Assembly (NCBI GenBank): GCA_023426365.1
Contig: JAFAAW010000083.1
Span: forward strand, 1-64,000
Length of the DNA stretch: 64,000 nt
From: Pseudomonadota bacterium
Lineage (GTDB): Bacteria; Pseudomonadota; Alphaproteobacteria; Rhodospirillales; Magnetospirillaceae
Direction of reading: 5' to 3'
Below the pieces are notes generated by a model. It did no database searches and was not told where the DNA came from. It saw nothing but the letters and a program-made list of their open reading frames with translations. A program made the translations under genes and the position numbers. Below are positions 26,625 through 34,859 of this stretch, piece by piece. Position 1 is the stretch's first letter; the number at the start of each line of letters is the position of its first letter.

Positions 26625-27218
26625 ATGACCGAGGATTTCACCGCCACCCTGGCCCGTATCCGCGCCTGCACCGTGTGCGCGCCCCATCTGCCGCTGGGGC
26701 CGCGCCCCATATTGCGCGCCAGCCCGACCGCCCGCCTGTTGATCGTCGGCCAGGCGCCGGGCACCAAGGTGCACGAGACGGGCATCCCGTGGAACGACCG
26801 CTCGGGCGATCGTTTGCGCCAGTGGCTGGAGCTGGAGCGCGACACCTTTTACGACGAGGCCCTGGTCGCCATCGTGCCGACCGGCTTTTGCTATCCCGGC
26901 CGCGCCGCCAATGGCGGCGACCTGCCGCCCCGGCCGGAATGCGCGCCGCTATGGCATCCGGTCATCCTGCCCCTGCTGACCGAGGTGCGCCTGACGCTCG
27001 CGGTCGGCTCCTACGCCCAGGCGGAATTGCTGCGCGACCGGCGGCGGCCGACCATGACCGAAACGGTGGCGGCGTGGCGCGAACACTGGCCGGCGCTGCT
27101 GCCCCTGCCCCATCCCAGTTGGCGCACCACCGCGTGGGAGCGCAAGAATCCGTGGTTCGCCCAGGATCTGCTGCCGGTCCTGCGCCAGGCGGTGCGCGAC
27201 CTGCTGGCCCAGCCCTGA
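26625..27218 (+). CDS. Uracil-DNA glycosylase family protein
   Basis: 197 residues of the UDG superfamily fold. LLIVGQAPGTKVHETGIPWNDRSGDRLRQWL corresponds to motif 1 (GQAPG) and the substrate pocket (residues about 40-70); LPLPHPSWRT carries the motif-2 HPS near residue 160. Two N-terminal cysteines (ACTVCAPH) are present but not the full four-Cys Fe-S set of family 4 enzymes. It matches the bacterial YqgG/UDG-like group whose activity is not well defined. Base excision activity is therefore family inference. Confidence 0.8.
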   Translation: MTEDFTATLARIRACTVCAPHLPLGPRPILRASPTARLLIVGQAPGTKVHETGIPWNDRSGDRLRQWLELERDTFYDEALVAIVPTGFCYPGRAANGGDLPPRPECAPLWHPVILPLLTEVRLTLAVGSYAQAELLRDRRRPTMTETVAAWREHWPALLPLPHPSWRTTAWERKNPWFAQDLLPVLRQAVRDLLAQP

Positions 27219-27286
27219 CGCGCCCATGCGCGGCCGCTTGACCAACGTCTGGAACCGCGGCCCCCGGGGGTGGTAAAGCAGCGGCC

Positions 27287-28204
27287 ATGATCGTCCGCGA
27301 CCGCCCCTCGGCCTGGCAGCTTTTCTTCATCCTGCGCGGGTCCATCCTGCCGCGCATCGCCGCGCCGCTGCTCTCCACCATCGCGATCGCCGCGGCCGTC
27401 ACCGCGCTGCACGGCCGGCTGTTCGACACCAAGATCACGCTGACGCCCATCCCGTTCAGCCTGATCGGGCTGGCGCTGGCCATCTTCCTGGGATTCCGCA
27501 ACACCGCCAGCTATGACCGCTGGTGGGAAGGCCGCAAGCTGTGGGGCGAGATGCTGATCCGCGCCCGCACCCTGACGCGGCTGTGGCTGAACCATGTGCG
27601 CCCGGGCGGCGACAACGGCGAGGCCCGGCGGCAGGTGCGCCGGCTGGTGGCCTTCGCCTATGCGCTCAAGCATGCGCTGCGCGGTTCGGGCGAGGAACGG
27701 GCCGCCGCCTTCCTGGCCGATGGCGACCTCGACACGCCCGGCCAGACGGCCAATCCGCCCGACGCCATCCTGCGCCGGTTCAGCGCCGAGGTGGCGCGCG
27801 CCGCCGGCGAAGGCCGCGTCCACGCGCTGATGGCCGCCGAGATGGAGGAGAACCTGACCGCCCTGGCCGCCATCCAGGCCGGCTGCGAGCGCATCCGGGC
27901 GACGCCGCTGCCCTTCACCTATACGCTGATGCTGCACCGCACGGCCTATCTTTATTGCCTGATGCTGCCGTTCGGGCTGGTGGACAGCATCGGCTACGCG
28001 ACGCCGGTGGTGGTGGGGCTGATCTCGTACACCTTCTTCGGCCTGGACGCCCTGGGTGACGAGATCGAGGAGCCGTTCGGCACCCTGGCCAACGATTTGC
28101 CGCTGGACGCCCTGTGCCGCCGGGTCGAGATCGACCTGCGCGCGGCGCTCGGCGAACGCGATCTGCCCGAGATGCCGCGCCCGGTCGATTACTGCCTGAT
28201 GTGA
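27287..28204 (+). CDS. Bestrophin-family (UPF0187) channel protein
   Basis: 305 residues with the bacterial bestrophin pattern. It begins MIVRDRPSAWQLFFILRGSILPRI, then has a first helix pair with ALAIFLGFRNTASYDRWWEGRKLWG (RNxxxYDRWWEGR is the family signature, about 70-85). A C-terminal helix region follows with the EIEEPFG motif (about 262-268) and DLPLDALCRRVEIDLR. Bacterial homologues form pentameric ion channels, mostly cation-conducting. It is convergent with the next gene, 9 bp away. Confidence 0.9.
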   Translation: MIVRDRPSAWQLFFILRGSILPRIAAPLLSTIAIAAAVTALHGRLFDTKITLTPIPFSLIGLALAIFLGFRNTASYDRWWEGRKLWGEMLIRARTLTRLWLNHVRPGGDNGEARRQVRRLVAFAYALKHALRGSGEERAAAFLADGDLDTPGQTANPPDAILRRFSAEVARAAGEGRVHALMAAEMEENLTALAAIQAGCERIRATPLPFTYTLMLHRTAYLYCLMLPFGLVDSIGYATPVVVGLISYTFFGLDALGDEIEEPFGTLANDLPLDALCRRVEIDLRAALGERDLPEMPRPVDYCLM

Positions 28205-28213
28205 GGACGGGCC

Positions 28214-28726
28214 TCAGCGCCCCAGCAGGCCGTCGATCTCCGCCTGGCCCATGGCGCGGTTCGAGCCGTGGATGATGGAAGACGCGCAATCCATCAGCAC
28301 CTGGGCGGCGCGCGCCAGCATGCGGCAGGATTCCTGCAACTGCTCGGGTCCGGCGCCGCCGGCGATCTCCGCGTCGATGCGCGCCACGCCCTCGCCGATC
28401 AGGTGATTGAGCTGGCCGATGGTTTCCTCGAACGGCGTGCGATAGACGCTGGGCACCCGGTCATAGGCTTCGATGGCGAGCTGCTTGTCGCGGAAGCTGG
28501 AATCGGCGAAATGGTCCTTGTAGGACTTGGGCTGCCACAGCTTGCACTCCTCGACCATGTCCGGCATGTCCGGAAGCATGTCGAGCAACATCACGATCTC
28601 ATTGAAGTGGTTGAGGTAATCGGTGGCCAGCAGGGTCTGGGCGCTGATATTGGTGCCTTCAACCCGCTGGCGGTACTCCTCGTACCCGGCCAGCTCCTCG
28701 GACGGAATATCGACGTCCACGCGCAT
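28214..28726 (-). CDS. Conserved protein of unknown function, all-helical
   Basis: 170 residues, acidic and predicted mostly helical, with no signal or membrane segment. Visible features are TLLATDYLNHFNEIVMLLDMLPDMPDMVEE, KSYKDHFADSSFRDKQLAIEAYD, and TIGQLNHLIGEGVARID. The last residues (MGQAEIDGLLGR) resemble the short SQDEIDALL peptides of FliM and CheZ that bind phospho-CheY. No other chemotaxis gene is adjacent. I do not recognise a named family; a role near signalling or motility is a weak guess. A ribosome site (GGGAGAGGG) sits directly before the ATG. Confidence 0.75.
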   Translation of the reverse strand: MRVDVDIPSEELAGYEEYRQRVEGTNISAQTLLATDYLNHFNEIVMLLDMLPDMPDMVEECKLWQPKSYKDHFADSSFRDKQLAIEAYDRVPSVYRTPFEETIGQLNHLIGEGVARIDAEIAGGAGPEQLQESCRMLARAAQVLMDCASSIIHGSNRAMGQAEIDGLLGR

Positions 28727-28808
28727 CCCTCTCCCACTTCGACCCCGTCGGCATCCTGGCTCGCGCCCTGGCTAAATTCAAGCCCCGACTGGGACCACAC
28801 CCGGGCGC

Positions 28809-29267
28809 TCAGGCGCGGTGATAGGGGTGCCCCGACAGAATGGCCTGGGCCCGCCACAATTGTTCGGCGGCCATGGCGCGCACCAGCATGTGCGGCCACG
28901 TCATGGCGCCGAACGACAGCAGAAGATCGGCACGCGCCCGCACGGCGTCGCCGTGACCGTCGGCGCCGCCGATCAGAAAGGCCACGTCGCCCACGCCGTC
29001 GTCGCGCCAGCGCCCCAGGCGGCGGGCGAAATCCTCGGACCCCAGGGATTTGCCGCGCTCGTCCAGCGCCACCACCACCGACCCGGCGGGAATGGCGGCC
29101 AGCAGCAGCTCGGCCTCGCGCGCCTTGCGCTCGGGCACCGGCAGCGGCCGCTTTTCCTCGACCTCGCGCAAGCTCAGCGGCGGCGTCAGGCGGCGGGCAT
29201 ATTGCTGGAACAAATCCTGCTCGGGGCCGGGCTTGGCCCGTCCCACCGCCGCCAGCCACAGTCGCAT
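28809..29267 (-). CDS. rlmH: 23S rRNA pseudouridine-1915 N3-methyltransferase
   Basis: A 152-residue SPOUT methyltransferase that modifies pseudouridine 1915 in helix 69. Family marks: MRLWLAAVGRAKPGPEQDLFQQYARRL at the start, VALDERGKSLGSEDFA, the SAM-binding knot FLIGGADGHGD, and the end MLVRAMAAEQLWRAQAILSGHPYHR. It follows rsfS by 22 bp, the common rsfS-rlmH order. The ATG at 29267 gives the usual family length. Confidence 0.96.
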   Translation of the reverse strand: MRLWLAAVGRAKPGPEQDLFQQYARRLTPPLSLREVEEKRPLPVPERKAREAELLLAAIPAGSVVVALDERGKSLGSEDFARRLGRWRDDGVGDVAFLIGGADGHGDAVRARADLLLSFGAMTWPHMLVRAMAAEQLWRAQAILSGHPYHRA

Positions 29268-29289
29268 CGGTTGTGTCCGCGCCCGGGCG

Positions 29290-29655
29290 TCAGGCCGGCG
29301 CGTGCGCGGGCTGCTGGCCGGCGGCCGCCTGGGCCGGCGACAGCACCGGCCGCACGCCGCCCCACATCTTTTCCAGATTGTAGAAGGCGCGCACTTCCGG
29401 GCGGAACAGATGCACGATGATGTCGCCACCGTCGATCAGCACCCAGTCGCACTGGGTCATGCCCTCGGCCGCGACCGGCTGGCCGGCGTCCTTGAGCTTG
29501 CGCATCAGGTGGTCGGACATGGCGCCGACCTGACGCGCGGACGCGCCGGTGGCGATGACCATATGGTCGGCAATGCTGGACTTGCCGCGCAGATCGACGA
29601 CCACGATGTCTTCGGCCTTGTCGTTGTCGAGCGAGGCGACGACGAGATCGACCAA
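29290..29655 (-). CDS. rsfS: Ribosomal silencing factor RsfS
   Basis: Binds L14 on the 50S subunit and blocks subunit joining. The 121 residues include DKAEDIVVVDLRGKSSIADHMVIATGAS and DWVLIDGGDIIVHLFRPEVRAFYNLEKMW. A Pro/Ala-rich tail follows. The start is a puzzle: TTG 29655 gives a protein a few residues shorter than E. coli RsfS and has no good ribosome site. The reading frame continues upstream (ITRSPSAIATAEDLVDL), where AGGAG lies 6-9 nt before in-frame ATA and ATC codons but no ATG, GTG or TTG exists before the stop. A non-standard start is possible. Confidence 0.93.
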   Translation of the reverse strand: MVDLVVASLDNDKAEDIVVVDLRGKSSIADHMVIATGASARQVGAMSDHLMRKLKDAGQPVAAEGMTQCDWVLIDGGDIIVHLFRPEVRAFYNLEKMWGGVRPVLSPAQAAAGQQPAHAPA

Positions 29656-29693
29656 ATCTTCCGCCGTGGCGATGGCGGACGGGGACCGGGTGA

Positions 29694-30323
29694 TTATTGG
29701 TTTGCTCCTTCACTAAAGACGCGCCGGGCGCGAATGGCGGTGGCCGAGGCCGGATGCAGCCGGGTGTGCAGATACACCCAGGCCGGCAACCGCCGCCCCG
29801 GCAGACCCCGCGCCACCCCCTCCCGCAAGCGGAATCGGAGGAGCCGCCGGGCCGCCTTTGCGGCCAACGCCTTCTGAGAATAGGGAGAGCGGGCCAGAAT
29901 CGCAACCGGCACGGCCGCGAAAATCCGGGACCAGCGCGCCCAACGGGCGATCTGCACCAGATTGTCCGCCCCCATCAGCCATACGAAACGCACGTTGGGG
30001 AAGCGCAGCCGCAGGCGGGCCAGGGTGTCCACGGTATAGCGGGTGCCCAGCGCCGTCTCGATGGCGGTGGCGCGGATGCGCGGATGCGCCCCCGCCACCG
30101 CGCTGGCCGAGGCCAGCCGTTCCGCCAGCGGCGCCATGCCGGCCACGGGCTTGAGCGGGTTCTGCGGACTGACCAGCAGCCACACCTCGTCCAGCCCCAA
30201 CAGCTTCAATGCCGTCTCGGCCACGTGGCGGTGGCCGTCATGGGCCGGATTGAACGATCCGCCCAGCAGGCCGATGCGCGCCCGGCGCCGGTCGCCCCAG
30301 GAATTGAGCGGCAGGCCCGTCAT
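29694..30323 (-). CDS. nadD: Nicotinate-nucleotide adenylyltransferase
   Basis: Adenylates nicotinate mononucleotide in NAD synthesis. 209 residues with the nucleotidyltransferase HxGH-type motif GLLGGSFNPAHDGHRHVAE, WLLVSPQNPLKP, and the C-terminal ISSTxxR equivalent degraded to ATAIRARRV. ATG 30323 was chosen over GTG 30347, because the latter lies in a dispersed repeat. It is followed by rsfS and rlmH and preceded by proA across the repeat, an order frequent in alphaproteobacteria. Confidence 0.94.
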   Translation of the reverse strand: MTGLPLNSWGDRRRARIGLLGGSFNPAHDGHRHVAETALKLLGLDEVWLLVSPQNPLKPVAGMAPLAERLASASAVAGAHPRIRATAIETALGTRYTVDTLARLRLRFPNVRFVWLMGADNLVQIARWARWSRIFAAVPVAILARSPYSQKALAAKAARRLLRFRLREGVARGLPGRRLPAWVYLHTRLHPASATAIRARRVFSEGANQ

Positions 30324-30341
30324 GACAAGGACCTTTGGACC

Positions 30342-30427
30342 TGACACGGATGGACACGCAGGGACACGAATTCACGATGAGCACCGCCCCATCGGTCTTT
30401 ATCCGTGTCCATCCGCGTCCCCTTCCA
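30342..30427. repeat. Dispersed inverted repeat built on CGGATGGACA, copy 2
   Basis: Left arm (30342-30370) GACACGGATGGACACG; right arm (30400-30427) ATCCGTGTCCATCCGCGTCC, its near reverse complement, with about 30 bp between. It exactly fills the nadD-proA gap, ending 1 bp before the proA stop. It is closely similar in arm sequence and length to the copy at 7889-7977. Confidence 0.82.
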
Positions 30428-30428
30428 T

Positions 30429-31697
30429 TCAGCCGGGGCGGACCTGACCGCTGCCCAGCACCTTGTACTTGAAGGTGCAAAGCTGCTCGACGCCGACCGG
30501 GCCGCGCGCGTGCATGCGCCCCGTCGAGATGCCGATCTCGGCCCCCATGCCGAATTCGCCGCCATCGGCGAACTGGGTCGAGGCGTTCCAGCACACGATG
30601 GCCGAGTCGCAGCCGTTCAGGAACGCCTCGGCCGCGGCCGGGTCTTCGGTGACGATGGCCTCGGTGTGGTGGCTGCCATAGGCGTTGACGTGGTCGATGG
30701 CGGCCTGCACCCCGTCCACCACCTTCACCGAGATGATGGCGTCCAGGTATTCGGTGCGCCAATCGTCTTCGGTGGCCGGCCGCACGCGGGCATCCACCGC
30801 CTGGGTGGCGGCGTCGCCGCGCACCTCGCAGCCGGCCTCCAGCAGCGCGCCCACCAGCACCGGCAGCAGCGTGTGCGCCCTGGCGTCCACCAGCAGGGTC
30901 TCGGTGGCGCCGCAGATGCCGGTGCGGCGCATCTTGGCGTTCATCACCAGCTTGCGCGCCATGTCGGCATCGGCCGCACCGTCCACATAGGTGTGGCAGA
31001 TGCCTTCCAGGTGCTGGAACAGCGGGATGCGGCTTTCCGCGCTCACCCGCGCCACCAGGCTCTTGCCGCCGCGCGGCACGATGACGTCGATGTAATCGGT
31101 CATGGTCAGCATCTCGCCCACCGCGGCGCGGTCGGTGGTGGGGACCATCTGCACGCTGTCCAGCGGCAGACCGGCGGCCTCGATGCCGGCGCGCAGGGCG
31201 GCCATGATCGCCAGCGACGAATGATGGCTTTCCGAACCGCCGCGCAGGATGGCGGCATTGCCCGATTTCAGGCACAGGCCGGCGGCGTCGGCGGTGACGT
31301 TGGGCCGGCTTTCATAGATGATCCCGATCACACCCAGCGGCACGGCCACCCGCTGGATGCGCAGGCCGTTGGGGCGGTCCCACTCGGCCAGCACACGGCC
31401 GACCGGATCGGCCAGGCCGGCGATCACCTCGAGGCCGGCGGCCATGGCTTCGATGCGGGCGTCATTCAGCATCAGGCGGTCCAGCATGGCCTTGGTCAGC
31501 CCCTTGGCCTCGCCCGCCGCCATGTCCTTGGCGTTGGCCGCCTTGATGGCGTCGGCCTGGGCGCGCAGGGCCGCCGCCGCCGCCCGCAGCGCCGCATCCT
31601 TGGCCGGACCCGGAACCAGCGCCAACTGGCGGGCGGCGGCGCGGGCCTTTTGGCCCAATTCGGTCATCAGCGCGTGGATGTCGGTCTGGCTGCTCAT
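30429..31697 (-). CDS. proA: Gamma-glutamyl phosphate reductase
   Basis: Second step of proline synthesis: reduces gamma-glutamyl phosphate to glutamate semialdehyde with NADPH. About 422 residues; PLGVIGIIYESRPNVTADAAGLCLKSGNA (about 110-138) is the ProA signature, with the catalytic cysteine in the GICGATETLLVD context and the end GPVGVEQLCTFKYKVLGSGQ. ATG 31697 has GGGAA 8 nt upstream; 31703 is an alternative. proB lies nearby at 32019-33137 on the same strand, separated by a small lipoprotein gene on the other strand. Confidence 0.97.
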   Translation of the reverse strand: MSSQTDIHALMTELGQKARAAARQLALVPGPAKDAALRAAAAALRAQADAIKAANAKDMAAGEAKGLTKAMLDRLMLNDARIEAMAAGLEVIAGLADPVGRVLAEWDRPNGLRIQRVAVPLGVIGIIYESRPNVTADAAGLCLKSGNAAILRGGSESHHSSLAIMAALRAGIEAAGLPLDSVQMVPTTDRAAVGEMLTMTDYIDVIVPRGGKSLVARVSAESRIPLFQHLEGICHTYVDGAADADMARKLVMNAKMRRTGICGATETLLVDARAHTLLPVLVGALLEAGCEVRGDAATQAVDARVRPATEDDWRTEYLDAIISVKVVDGVQAAIDHVNAYGSHHTEAIVTEDPAAAEAFLNGCDSAIVCWNASTQFADGGEFGMGAEIGISTGRMHARGPVGVEQLCTFKYKVLGSGQVRPG

Positions 31698-31841
31698 GAT
31701 CATTTTCCCAAAGAGGTCAGCAAGGGTAGCGGAAAAGGCGTTCGCTTACCAAGAGGCGCACAAGAGGGCGTGTCCGTCCGCGAAACAGAACCAAGCGGTC
31801 CCGGCGGCGTTCAGCCAGGGGATGGAACAGGGAGAACCGCC

Positions 31842-32009
31842 ATGCGCCTTGTGGTCGCCTTAGCCGCGTTGTCCACCCTTTTCATCCTCAACGCCTGCGG
31901 CGGGGACGAAAAGCGCACGGTGGTGGTTACCCCCGCCCCCGGCCAGACGGTCGTCGTCCCGCCCGAGGGAGAGGTTCGAAAGTGCCCGCCGGGCGAAACC
32001 AGTTGCTGA
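31842..32009 (+). CDS. Small lipoprotein
   Basis: A 55-residue peptide with MRLVVALAALSTLFILNAC as a lipoprotein signal (lipobox LNAC) and a 37-residue mature part (VVVTPAPGQTVVVPPEGEVRKCPPGETSC). The mature chain is Pro/Val-rich with two further cysteines that could form a disulfide. CAGGGAGAACCGCC precedes the ATG. It resembles small alphaproteobacterial lipoproteins of unknown role that carry a PxPGQTVVVPP motif. It sits between proA and proB on the opposite strand. Confidence 0.75.
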   Translation: MRLVVALAALSTLFILNACGGDEKRTVVVTPAPGQTVVVPPEGEVRKCPPGETSC

Positions 32010-32018
32010 GAGGCGCCA

Positions 32019-33137
32019 TCACCCCTCCATCACCAGATCGTCGCGGTGGATCATCTCGTCGCCGCGGCTGTCGCCCAGCAATTGGGCGATGTCGGCGGAA
32101 CGGTGGCCCATGATGCGGCGGGCGTCGTCGGAGCCGTAGGCGGTCAGGCCGCGGCCCAGCACGCGGCCGTCGGCGCCGCGCACCAGCACGCAATCGCCGC
32201 GTTCGAACTCGCCTTCCACCGCCGTCACCCCGGCCGGCAGCAGCGAGCCGCCCTTGGCCAGCGCGCGGGCGGCGCCGGCGTCCACGGCCAGCGCACCCAC
32301 CGGCTTCATGGACCCATAGATCCACTGCTTGCGCGCGGTACGCGGCCCCCCCTCGGGGACGAACCAGGTGGCGCGGGCGCCGTTCTCCAGCGCGGTCAGC
32401 GGAAACAGCGGCTCGCCCTTGCAGATGGCCATGCGGCAGCCGGCCGACAGGCAGATGCGCGCCGCCGCCAGCTTGGTCACCATGCCGCCCGAGCCGTAGC
32501 CGGTGCCGGGATCGCCGGCCATGGCCTCGATCTCGGGGGTGATCTCGCGCACCTCGGGCAGATAGGTGGCGTCGGGGTTGCGGCGGGGATCGGCGGTGTA
32601 AAGGCCGTCGATGTCCGAGAACAGCACCAGCGCGTCGGCCGAGATCATCTGCGCCACGCGGGCGGCCAGACGGTCGTTGTCGCCGAAGCGGATTTCCGTG
32701 GTGGCGACCGTGTCGTTCTCGTTGATCACCGGCACCGCCCCCAGGCGCAGCAGGGTTTCCAGCGTCTGCCGCGCGTTGAGGTAGCGGCGGCGGTCCTCGG
32801 AATCATACAGCGTCAGCAGCACCTGGGCGCAGGTGATGCCGTGGCGCGCCAGCGCCTCCTGATAGGCGTGGGCAAGCTGGATCTGGCCGGTGGCGGCGGC
32901 GGCCTGCTTCTGGTCCAGGGTCAGGGGCGGCGTCAGGCCGAGGTGGCGGCGGCCCACCGCCACGGCGCCCGACGACACCAGCACCACCTCCTGGCCGCGC
33001 TGGCGGCAGCGGGCCACGTCCTCGCACAGCGAATGCAGCCAGTCGCGGCGGATCTGGCCCGAAGCCTCGTCCACCAGCAGGCTGGAGCCGATCTTGACGA
33101 TGAGCCGCCGGGCCTCAGCGACCGGACTCGTTGCCAT
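32019..33137 (-). CDS. proB: Glutamate 5-kinase with PUA domain
   Basis: First step of proline synthesis. 372 residues: amino-acid kinase domain (about 1-255) with RLIVKIGSSLLVD, VLVSSGAVAVG, VINENDTVATTEI, ALVLFSDIDGLYT and GTGYGSGGMVTKLAAA, then a C-terminal PUA domain (about 278-360). It starts inside the last codons of obgE (23-bp overlap) with GGGGGAGGACGAGG as the ribosome site, a classic obgE-proB coupling. Feedback inhibition by proline is expected from the family. Confidence 0.96.
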   Translation of the reverse strand: MATSPVAEARRLIVKIGSSLLVDEASGQIRRDWLHSLCEDVARCRQRGQEVVLVSSGAVAVGRRHLGLTPPLTLDQKQAAAATGQIQLAHAYQEALARHGITCAQVLLTLYDSEDRRRYLNARQTLETLLRLGAVPVINENDTVATTEIRFGDNDRLAARVAQMISADALVLFSDIDGLYTADPRRNPDATYLPEVREITPEIEAMAGDPGTGYGSGGMVTKLAAARICLSAGCRMAICKGEPLFPLTALENGARATWFVPEGGPRTARKQWIYGSMKPVGALAVDAGAARALAKGGSLLPAGVTAVEGEFERGDCVLVRGADGRVLGRGLTAYGSDDARRIMGHRSADIAQLLGDSRGDEMIHRDDLVMEG

Positions 33138-34377
33138 CCTCGTCCTCCCCCTCGTCCCCCTCATCCTCAGACTCGTCCTCGGACTCGGCGGCCACGGCGG
33201 CGGCCTCATCCTCGTCGCCGTCGTCTTCGTCCTCGTCCTCGTACCAGATCCATTCGCCGTCGGGACCGTAATAGCCGTCGTCTTCCTCTTCGGCCTCGGC
33301 GTCCTTCATGCGGCGATAGAAACCCTCATTGCCCTTCTTGCCCACGCCGGAGGTGGCGGCGGCGGCAACCACGCCCGGGTCGTTGGCCTTCGAATCCTTG
33401 ATCTCGGTGAGCAGGGCGCCAAGGATTTCCTTCAGCCCGATGCCGGCCACGCCGGACAGCGGATAGACCTTCTGGCCGCAGGCTTCCTCGAGTTGGGCCA
33501 GCTTGTCCTTGATGTCCTCGGCCACCAGCGAGTCGCACTTGTTGAGCGCCACCACCTCGGGCTTCTCGTCCAGGCCGCCGCCATAGGCGGCCAGTTCGCC
33601 GCGCACCACGCGATAGGCTTCGGCCACGTCGTCCTGGGTGCCGTCCACCAGATGCAGCAGCACGCGGGTGCGCTCGATATGGCCCAGGAAGCGGTCGCCG
33701 ATGCCGGCCCCTTCATGCGCGCCCTCGATCAGGCCGGGAATGTCGGCCAGGATGAATTCGTCGCCGCCCAGATACACCACGCCCAGATTGGGATGCAGCG
33801 TGGTGAAGGGGTAATCGGCGATCTTGGGGCGCGCGCGCGTCACCGCCGCCAGGAAGGTGGACTTGCCGGCGTTGGGCAGCCCGACCAGACCGGCATCGGC
33901 GATCAGCTTGAGGCGCAGCCACACCCACATTTCCTGGCCCGGCCAGCCGGGGTCGCCGCGGCGGGGCGCCTGGTTGGTGCTGGTCTTGTAATGCAGGTTG
34001 CCGAAGCCGCCGTCGCCGCCACGCAAGAGCACCAGGCGCTGGCCGGCTTCGGTCAGGTCGGCCAGCACGTGCTCCTTGTCCTCGGACAGGATCTGGGTGC
34101 CCACCGGCACCTTGAGGATGACGTCGTCGCCCTTGCCGCCGGTGCGCTGGCGGCCCATGCCGTGATGGCCCTTCTGCGCCTTGAAATGCTGCTGGTAGCG
34201 ATAGTCGATCAGGGTGTTCAGGTTGTCGACGCATTCAATGATGACATCGCCGCCGCGCCCGCCGTCGCCGCCGTCGGGACCGCCATATTCGATGTACTTC
34301 TCGCGGCGGAACGACACGGCGCCGGCGCCGCCGTCACCGCTCTTGATGAAGATCTTGGCCTGATCGAGGAATTTCAT
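33115..34377 (-). CDS. obgE: GTPase Obg/CgtA with long acidic tail
   Basis: Essential ribosome-associated GTPase. The 420-residue protein has the glycine-rich Obg fold (1-158), then a G domain with P-loop GLPNAGKST (about 166-174), DYPFTTLHPNLG, DIPGLIEGA and NKCD. The C-terminal end is a long, very acidic stretch (about 60 Asp/Glu-rich residues, DEDEDDGDEDEAAAV), much longer than in E. coli. It is expressed with rplU and rpmA upstream. The ATG is preceded by the repeated leader element also found before cmk. Confidence 0.97.
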   Translation of the reverse strand: MKFLDQAKIFIKSGDGGAGAVSFRREKYIEYGGPDGGDGGRGGDVIIECVDNLNTLIDYRYQQHFKAQKGHHGMGRQRTGGKGDDVILKVPVGTQILSEDKEHVLADLTEAGQRLVLLRGGDGGFGNLHYKTSTNQAPRRGDPGWPGQEMWVWLRLKLIADAGLVGLPNAGKSTFLAAVTRARPKIADYPFTTLHPNLGVVYLGGDEFILADIPGLIEGAHEGAGIGDRFLGHIERTRVLLHLVDGTQDDVAEAYRVVRGELAAYGGGLDEKPEVVALNKCDSLVAEDIKDKLAQLEEACGQKVYPLSGVAGIGLKEILGALLTEIKDSKANDPGVVAAAATSGVGKKGNEGFYRRMKDAEAEEEDDGYYGPDGEWIWYEDEDEDDGDEDEAAAVAAESEDESEDEGDEGEDEDGNESGR

Positions 34378-34389
34378 GGTTTCTATCTG

Positions 34390-34445
34390 CCCTCAAGCAC
34401 CGGGCGCCGCCTGCGGCGGCTTGGCTCACGCTGCGCGCGGAGCAT
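34390..34445 (-). repeat. Leader element shared by cmk and obgE, copy 2
   Basis: On the minus strand it ends GCGCCCGGTGCTTGAGGG, 12 nt before the obgE ATG, providing the Shine-Dalgarno. It carries AGCGTGAGCC upstream like the cmk copy and a strong internal hairpin (GCCGCC...GGCGGC). The rest of the 186-bp rpmA-obgE gap holds GC-rich imperfect palindromes and the rpmA terminator. Confidence 0.65.
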
Positions 34446-34500
34446 CTGTCTGCGTGCGCCGCCCAAGCGTGCGGGTGCCCGGGGCACCACGTTTCAAATA

Positions 34501-34533
34501 GCAAAAAGGGGAACGGACGGACCGTTCCCCTTT
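34501..34533 (-). terminator. Rho-independent terminator after rpmA
   Basis: AAAGGGGAACGG, 5-nt loop, CCGTTCCCCTTT: a perfect 12-bp stem. On the minus strand it is followed by TTGC after a five-T run. It should reduce read-through from rplU-rpmA into obgE. Confidence 0.9.
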
Positions 34534-34563
34534 CGCAAATACCACTCCGTCGGGGACGGCCGA

Positions 34564-34830
34564 TTACTCGGCGGCCTCCGGCAGCGGCGCCACGTCGATG
34601 AAGGTGCGCTCGCCGCGATGGCGGAAGGTCACCTGACCGGCAGCGGTGGCGAACAGGGTGTGATCCTTGCCCATGCCGACATTGGCACCCGGATAGAACT
34701 TGGTGCCGCGCTGACGCACGATGATGTTGCCCGGAATGACGACTTCGCCGCCGAACTTCTTGACGCCGAGGCGCTGACCCGCGGAATCGCGGCCGTTACG
34801 GGACGAACCACCAGCCTTTTTATGAGCCAT
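34564..34830 (-). CDS. rpmA: 50S ribosomal protein L27
   Basis: 88 residues beginning MAHKKAGGSSRNGRDSAGQRLGVKKFGG, the unmistakable L27 N-terminus that reaches the peptidyl transferase centre. No N-terminal cleavage extension (as found in Firmicutes) is present. It lies 29 bp after rplU, and AGGAGG-like AGGAGGTATCAACC precedes the ATG. Confidence 0.98.
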   Translation of the reverse strand: MAHKKAGGSSRNGRDSAGQRLGVKKFGGEVVIPGNIIVRQRGTKFYPGANVGMGKDHTLFATAAGQVTFRHRGERTFIDVAPLPEAAE

Positions 34831-34859
34831 GGTTGATACCTCCTAAAACTGTCCGCGGC

